Shown here one piece after another: positions 6,979-9,636 of a stretch of DNA of 9,636 nucleotides. The notes under the pieces were generated by a model. That model saw only the letters and a program-made list of their open reading frames with translations, had not been told where the DNA came from and made no database searches. Origin of the DNA: JAVVHH01 sp032249615. GTDB taxonomy: Bacteria > Pseudomonadota > Alphaproteobacteria > Acetobacterales > Acetobacteraceae. The DNA is taken from NCBI GenBank assembly GCA_032249615.1, contig JAVVHH010000141.1, positions 1 to 9,636 of the forward strand. The letters are read 5' to 3'. Each line of letters starts with the position of its first letter. The first letter of the stretch is position 1. A program made the translations under genes and the position numbers.

Positions 6979-7338
6979 TCAGAAGCGGTCAAGGCTGACA
7001 GCATAGCGGCATGTCGGGGTCGTGTAGGTCCCGACTATCCGATCGCCGCTGAGACTTGCCTCGAGCTTTGTCGCGTAGGTCTGGTGGTCAAAGCTGGGGC
7101 GACTACGAGACGCTTCGACGGCCGATCCCGAGATCGTTCCGGTCAATGTCCATGTGCCATCGGTCGGCGTGAACAGGACGTCCGTTTTTTGCAAAACGAG
7201 CGTGCCCCGGCTCTCGGGGCAACCCGGCTCGCCCGATTTCAGCTGCCCTGCAAACTGTACCGTAGGACGGTTCTGGACCGAGCAGCCGGATGCGAAGCAC
7301 ACGGCTGCCACGACGACCAACGCCGCCCCCCGATACAC
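6979..7338 (-). CDS. Small lipoprotein of unknown function
   Basis: The protein is 119 residues from a GTG start at 7336-7338. The N-terminus (VYRGAALVVVAAVCFASGC) is a lipoprotein signal with the predicted lipidated cysteine at residue 19. The -3 residue is Ala, so the lipobox is not the strict LxxC form. The mature part is rich in Thr, Ser and Gly, with alternating hydrophobic residues (TWTLTGTISG, DRIVGTYTTP) that suggest a small beta-sandwich or barrel. Two further cysteines (PGCPES and TPTCRY) could form a disulfide. The frame stays open far upstream through the neighbouring gene, but that part reads as Arg-rich nonsense, so I chose the GTG next to the signal peptide. It starts 14 bases after the stop of the Gly/Tyr-rich gene and is probably in its operon. 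The ribosome site is weak. Confidence 0.7.
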   Translation of the reverse strand: MYRGAALVVVAAVCFASGCSVQNRPTVQFAGQLKSGEPGCPESRGTLVLQKTDVLFTPTDGTWTLTGTISGSAVEASRSRPSFDHQTYATKLEASLSGDRIVGTYTTPTCRYAVSLDRF

Positions 7339-7352
7339 AGGGCATCGTCCGA

Positions 7353-7673
7353 TCAGTAAGGGGCGTAGTAGACTGGTGGGCGAGGCGCGTAGCCATAGGG
7401 CGCGTAGGCGTATGGCGGCGGATAGTAGGCCGGGGGTGGCGCGTATACGACCGGCGGCGGCGCGACATAGGGGGCGGCGAGCAACGCACCCACGCCGAGG
7501 CCGAGGAGCGCTCCGCCCACAACCGCACCCGGTCCGACACCACGATAACCATAGCCATAACCATAGTGGTGACCGTACCCGCCGCGCCAATCTGCGCGAG
7601 CGGAACTGATCGGTGCCGCCGCGAGAGCGACAGTAGACGCGAGGAGGGAGAAAACGAGCAATTTGCGTGTCAT
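7353..7673 (-). CDS. Secreted Gly/Tyr/Pro-rich protein with glycine-zipper-like segment
   Basis: This 106-residue protein has a clear Sec signal peptide with a likely cut after ARA at residue 27 (MTRKLLVFSLLASTVALAAA, then PISSARA). The mature part has three low-complexity parts: a Gly/Tyr/His repeat (GYGHHYGYGYGYRG), a Gly-rich hydrophobic span (GAVVGGALLGLGVGALLA) like a glycine zipper that may insert in a membrane, and a Pro/Tyr/Ala tail with repeated YAPPP and PPPYAYAPYGYAP units. Such proteins are common in alphaproteobacteria and have no settled function. The coding DNA repeats in step, with runs of ccatag/ccataa around 7545-7568. No strong ribosome site precedes the ATG. The lipoprotein gene follows after 14 bases. 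Confidence 0.8.
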   Translation of the reverse strand: MTRKLLVFSLLASTVALAAAPISSARADWRGGYGHHYGYGYGYRGVGPGAVVGGALLGLGVGALLAAPYVAPPPVVYAPPPAYYPPPYAYAPYGYAPRPPVYYAPY

Positions 7674-7908
7674 GGAACACCCGAGGAAAAGAGGTCCGAT
7701 GCCTCACTCTCAAGATGGGTTGGGTTCGGGGCTTATTTAAGGCGGGTTTTGCGACATCGTGGCTGTCCGTGTATAGGAAACTTTACCTTGACTTCCGACC
7801 CAGGCAAACCGATCAAGCTGGCTATCGTGCGAGACGTGAGTGCGAGCTCGTCACTCTTGAGAGCGGCCGTGGCGGCTGACGTAATGCGCGAGATGCGAGG
7901 AGGAGAGA
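7674..7908. other. Divergent intergenic region before the terminase genes
   Basis: This 235-base gap separates the minus-strand secreted-protein gene from the plus-strand TerS-like gene and should carry promoters for both. The only recognisable element is the plus-strand promoter-like pair at 7749-7777. I see no tRNA, attachment-site-like repeat or convincing small gene in it. Bases around 7720-7790 are visibly richer in A and T than the genes beside it. Confidence 0.6.
7749..7777 (+). promoter_or_regulatory. Candidate sigma-70-type promoter upstream of the TerS-like gene
   Basis: A TTGCGA box at 7749-7754 and a TATAGG box at 7772-7777 are separated by exactly 17 bases, giving a reasonable match to a housekeeping promoter. 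It would start transcription near 7784 and leave a leader of about 125 bases before the GTG at 7909. The call rests on pattern only. Confidence 0.35.
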
Positions 7909-8142
7909 GTGAGCAGCATCACGCCCCTATACATCTTGCTTTCGGTCATGCGGCGTAAGTGGAAGGAAGACGATGTCGACGGAGCCGTTGCGTTAGCCAA
8001 AGTCGCTGCGCCCTACATGCATCCCAAAGTTCCGGCGGCGCGACCGGTCGGCGACTTGTCTGGAGTTTCGGATGACGAACTGGACCGCATCGAACGTGAA
8101 ATCGGAGCGGGGTATTCGCGGGAAGGTTCGGGAGAGTCTTGA
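7909..8142 (+). CDS. Short phage terminase small subunit-like protein
   Basis: This 77-residue protein starts at GTG with a very strong ribosome site (AGGAGG at 7898-7903, five bases upstream). Its N-terminal part, TPLYILLSVMRRKWKE, and the segment VALAKVAAPYMHPKVP resemble the conserved region of small terminase-type proteins found just before large terminase genes in alphaproteobacterial phages and prophages. The C-terminal LSGVSDDELDRIE also fits that group. It lacks the N-terminal helix-turn-helix DNA-binding domain of full TerS proteins (usually about 140-200 residues), so it is either a short natural version or a remnant. It overlaps the large subunit gene by 71 bases. The assignment rests on motif resemblance and position. 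Confidence 0.7.
   Translation: MSSITPLYILLSVMRRKWKEDDVDGAVALAKVAAPYMHPKVPAARPVGDLSGVSDDELDRIEREIGAGYSREGSGES
8062..8065 (+). promoter_or_regulatory. Ribosome binding site for the large terminase start
   Basis: GGAG lies 6 bases before the ATG at 8072, inside the TerS-like gene. It supports the start at 8072 over the in-frame GTG at 8096. It also makes the 71-base overlap with the upstream gene likely to be real. Confidence 0.6.
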
Positions 8143-9460
8143 TGAATGGGCGCTGTTGGCGCTTTCACCGCAGGGCCATGCTCCGGCGGCGCACCATCGG
8201 CTGCTGATCCGCGAGCTCGAGGGGCTCGCAGCGGGACGGTGGGATCGGCTGATGCTGCTGCTGCCGCCGGGCTCGGCAAAATCGACCTACGCCAGCCTGA
8301 TTTTTCCGCCATGGTTCCTGGCCAACCGGCCCTGGGCGCATGTGATCGCGGCGAGCCATACGGCGAGCCTGGCGCGCTCGTTCGGGCGGGGTGTGCGGGC
8401 TCTGATCCAGGAGCATGAGTCTCGCCTGGATCTTTACCTCGATCCAGCCAACCGCTCGGCGGGGCGCTTCGGCGTCATTGGGGGTGGGAGCTATTTCGCG
8501 ACAGGCGTGCGTGGGCCGATCACGGGGCGACGGGCGGACCTGCTGCTCATTGACGACCCGGTCAAGAGCCAAGCGGAGGCGGATAGCGGCGCCGCCCGGG
8601 ACCATCTTTGGGACTGGTTTAGGTCGGATCTGGTGACACGGCTCAAGCCGGGGGGCCGGGTCGTGCTGGTGATGACGCGCTGGCATCCGGATGATCTTGG
8701 TGGACGGCTACTGCAATCGGCGGATGCGTGGCGGGTCGTTCGGTTGCCGGCGCTGGCCGAGGCTGACGATGCGCTTGGGCGGCCAGTCGGGGCGCCGCTC
8801 TGGCCCGAATGGGAAGACGAGGCCGCCCTACGGCGGAAACGCGCGGTGCTGGGAGATCGGACGTTTGAAGCTTTGTTCCAGCAATCACCACGCTCGTCGG
8901 GCGGACGCCTGTTCAAGATAGCTCAGCTTCCCATCGTGATGGAGGAAGCGGCGGGAACGCAGGTGAGAGCATGGGATCTCGCGGCCACACAGGACGGGGA
9001 CTTCACGGCAGGGATACTTCTCACGCGCACAAGCGAAGGCGGCTTTCAAGTCAATGATGTCAGGCGGTTCCAGGGCGGACCTGAGATGGTAGTTCAAATA
9101 ATCCGGGAGACGGCGGAGCGAGACGGCGTCTCGGTTACGGTCGGTCTTCCCCAGGATCCCGGGCAAGCGGGGCGGGCGCAAATCGCTTACCTCACGAAAG
9201 CGCTAGCTGGATTTCGCGTGGTCAGCAGCCGTGAGAGTGGGTCAAAGGAGACCCGCGCCATGCCTGTCGCAAGTCAGGTCAACGCGGGGACTGTCAGTCT
9301 ACTCCGGGGTTCTTGGAACAGGGACTTTCTCGAGGAGTTGCAGGATTTCCCGGGTGGGGCGAAGGACGATCAAGTTGACGCGCTAAGTCGCGCATTTTCC
9401 ATGGTTCTTGAGCCGGCCTCGCCAGCAAAGTTGCGGAAGATTGCATGGGGCACACGCTGA
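8072..9460 (+). CDS. terL: Phage terminase large subunit (TerL), complete
   Basis: TerL is the DNA-packaging motor: an ATPase that drives DNA into the procapsid and a nuclease that cuts it. The 462 residues show both domains. The ATPase part has the Walker A-type motif LLPPGSAKST (K70), the Walker B-type motif DLLLIDDP (D161, D162) and the coupling motif MTRWHPDDLGG (201-211). The RNase H-like nuclease part has AWDLAAT (D302) with D308 and D310 nearby, the middle motif LPQDPGQAGRAQ, and the final acidic motif KDDQVDALSRAF (D432, D433, D436). SGSKETRA and LEELQDFPGG are also family-typical. This matches the family often named phage terminase large subunit, psiM2 ORF9-like C-terminal. It is complete with no frameshift, so selection may have kept it. 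No portal gene follows within 176 bases. Confidence 0.95.
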   Translation: MTNWTASNVKSERGIRGKVRESLDEWALLALSPQGHAPAAHHRLLIRELEGLAAGRWDRLMLLLPPGSAKSTYASLIFPPWFLANRPWAHVIAASHTASLARSFGRGVRALIQEHESRLDLYLDPANRSAGRFGVIGGGSYFATGVRGPITGRRADLLLIDDPVKSQAEADSGAARDHLWDWFRSDLVTRLKPGGRVVLVMTRWHPDDLGGRLLQSADAWRVVRLPALAEADDALGRPVGAPLWPEWEDEAALRRKRAVLGDRTFEALFQQSPRSSGGRLFKIAQLPIVMEEAAGTQVRAWDLAATQDGDFTAGILLTRTSEGGFQVNDVRRFQGGPEMVVQIIRETAERDGVSVTVGLPQDPGQAGRAQIAYLTKALAGFRVVSSRESGSKETRAMPVASQVNAGTVSLLRGSWNRDFLEELQDFPGGAKDDQVDALSRAFSMVLEPASPAKLRKIAWGTR

Positions 9461-9636
9461 GATTGTAAATCGTTCTTTCAACAAAAAACCAGCGTTATTG
9501 CAAGACGCTTCCGAGGGTTGAAGAGGTAAGATGATTTGCAACCACAAGAGATTTTGTTAATCCCAGTAAGACATTTCAGGATTGGTGCAACTGTTGGATG
9601 CGGCGGTGAACAGCGCTCCTATTGAGGGGTTTCCGC
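9461..9636. other. AT-rich stretch after terL without a convincing gene
   Basis: By hand count bases 9461-9600 are about 40% G+C (56 of 140), far below the genes to the left. I see a weak hairpin (AGCGT at 9491-9495 pairing with ACGCT at 9505-9509, no T-run after it) that is not a good terminator. A plus-strand frame from TTG 9582 or GTG 9585 (LVQLLDAAVNSAPIEGF) is open to the window end, and a minus-strand frame is open from the end to a stop at 9557-9559. Neither is long enough to call. The drop in composition suggests the edge of an inserted element or a regulatory gap before another phage gene. Confidence 0.5.

Noticed and set aside
7339..7713. Open minus-strand frame extending the small lipoprotein upstream to 7713
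   Set aside because: The extra part is Arg-, Trp- and Cys-rich and runs out of frame through the Gly/Tyr-rich secreted protein, which has a real signal peptide. The lipoprotein signal starts at 7338, so the extension is a GC-rich shadow.
7290..7958. 222-codon plus-strand frame opposite the secreted-protein genes
   Set aside because: It is Arg-rich low-complexity sequence antisense to two better-supported exported proteins and overlaps the TerS-like gene. No domain is visible.
9491..9509. Hairpin AGCGT/ACGCT as a terl terminator
   Set aside because: The stem is only five bases, the loop is nine bases and no T-run follows.
9582..9636. Possible 5' end of a plus-strand gene (TTG or GTG start) running off the window
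   Set aside because: Only about 18 codons are visible, with a weak AGG site. This is too short to separate from chance.
9461..9636. tRNA gene or phage attachment site next to terL
   Set aside because: I found no T-loop-like GTTCGAATC motif, cloverleaf or direct repeat in this stretch.

Overview
This is a GC-rich window from an alphaproteobacterium, most likely of the Acetobacteraceae/Rhodospirillales type. The basis is the gene content: pgsA next to moaD and moaE, a MarR plus OmpR-type regulator pair resembling PetP/PetR, and Gly/Tyr/Pro-rich secreted proteins. This placement is inference from family resemblance, not a database match.

Bases 1-6046 (minus strand) look like one long compact transcription unit. 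In transcription order it holds a 43-residue membrane peptide, pgsA (phosphatidylglycerophosphate synthase), a proline-rich lipoprotein, moaD and moaE (the two subunits of molybdopterin synthase), a 456-residue polytopic membrane protein of unknown function, a MarR-type regulator, an OmpR-type response regulator, and an EnvZ-type histidine kinase that runs off the left edge. From the lipoprotein to the response regulator every junction overlaps by 1 to 16 bases. The kinase follows after 13 bases. Most internal starts lack a clear Shine-Dalgarno sequence, so translational coupling is likely. The unit joins membrane lipid synthesis, molybdenum cofactor synthesis and a phosphorelay, and nothing in the sequence shows that these act in one pathway.

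Bases 6142-7673 hold a plus-strand family 2-like glycosyltransferase. Facing it are two minus-strand exported proteins: a Gly/Tyr/Pro-rich secreted protein and a small lipoprotein. The glycosyltransferase and lipoprotein stop codons abut with no base between them.

Bases 7674-9636 form a phage-derived segment. A divergent intergenic region with a candidate promoter leads into a short TerS-like protein and a complete large terminase subunit (TerL) whose ATPase and nuclease motifs are all visible. The two genes overlap by 71 bases. No portal or capsid gene follows within the window. After TerL the sequence falls to about 40% GC (counted over 9461-9600) and shows no convincing gene. This looks like a prophage or gene-transfer-agent-like remnant, or the first genes of a packaging module that continues to the right.

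No stretch longer than about 300 bases lacks a gene. I found no tRNA, rRNA, CRISPR array or complete insertion sequence. I do not see a clearly new biological system. The most useful leads are the unannotated small membrane peptide before pgsA, the unknown membrane protein held inside the coupled operon, and the isolated TerS/TerL pair.
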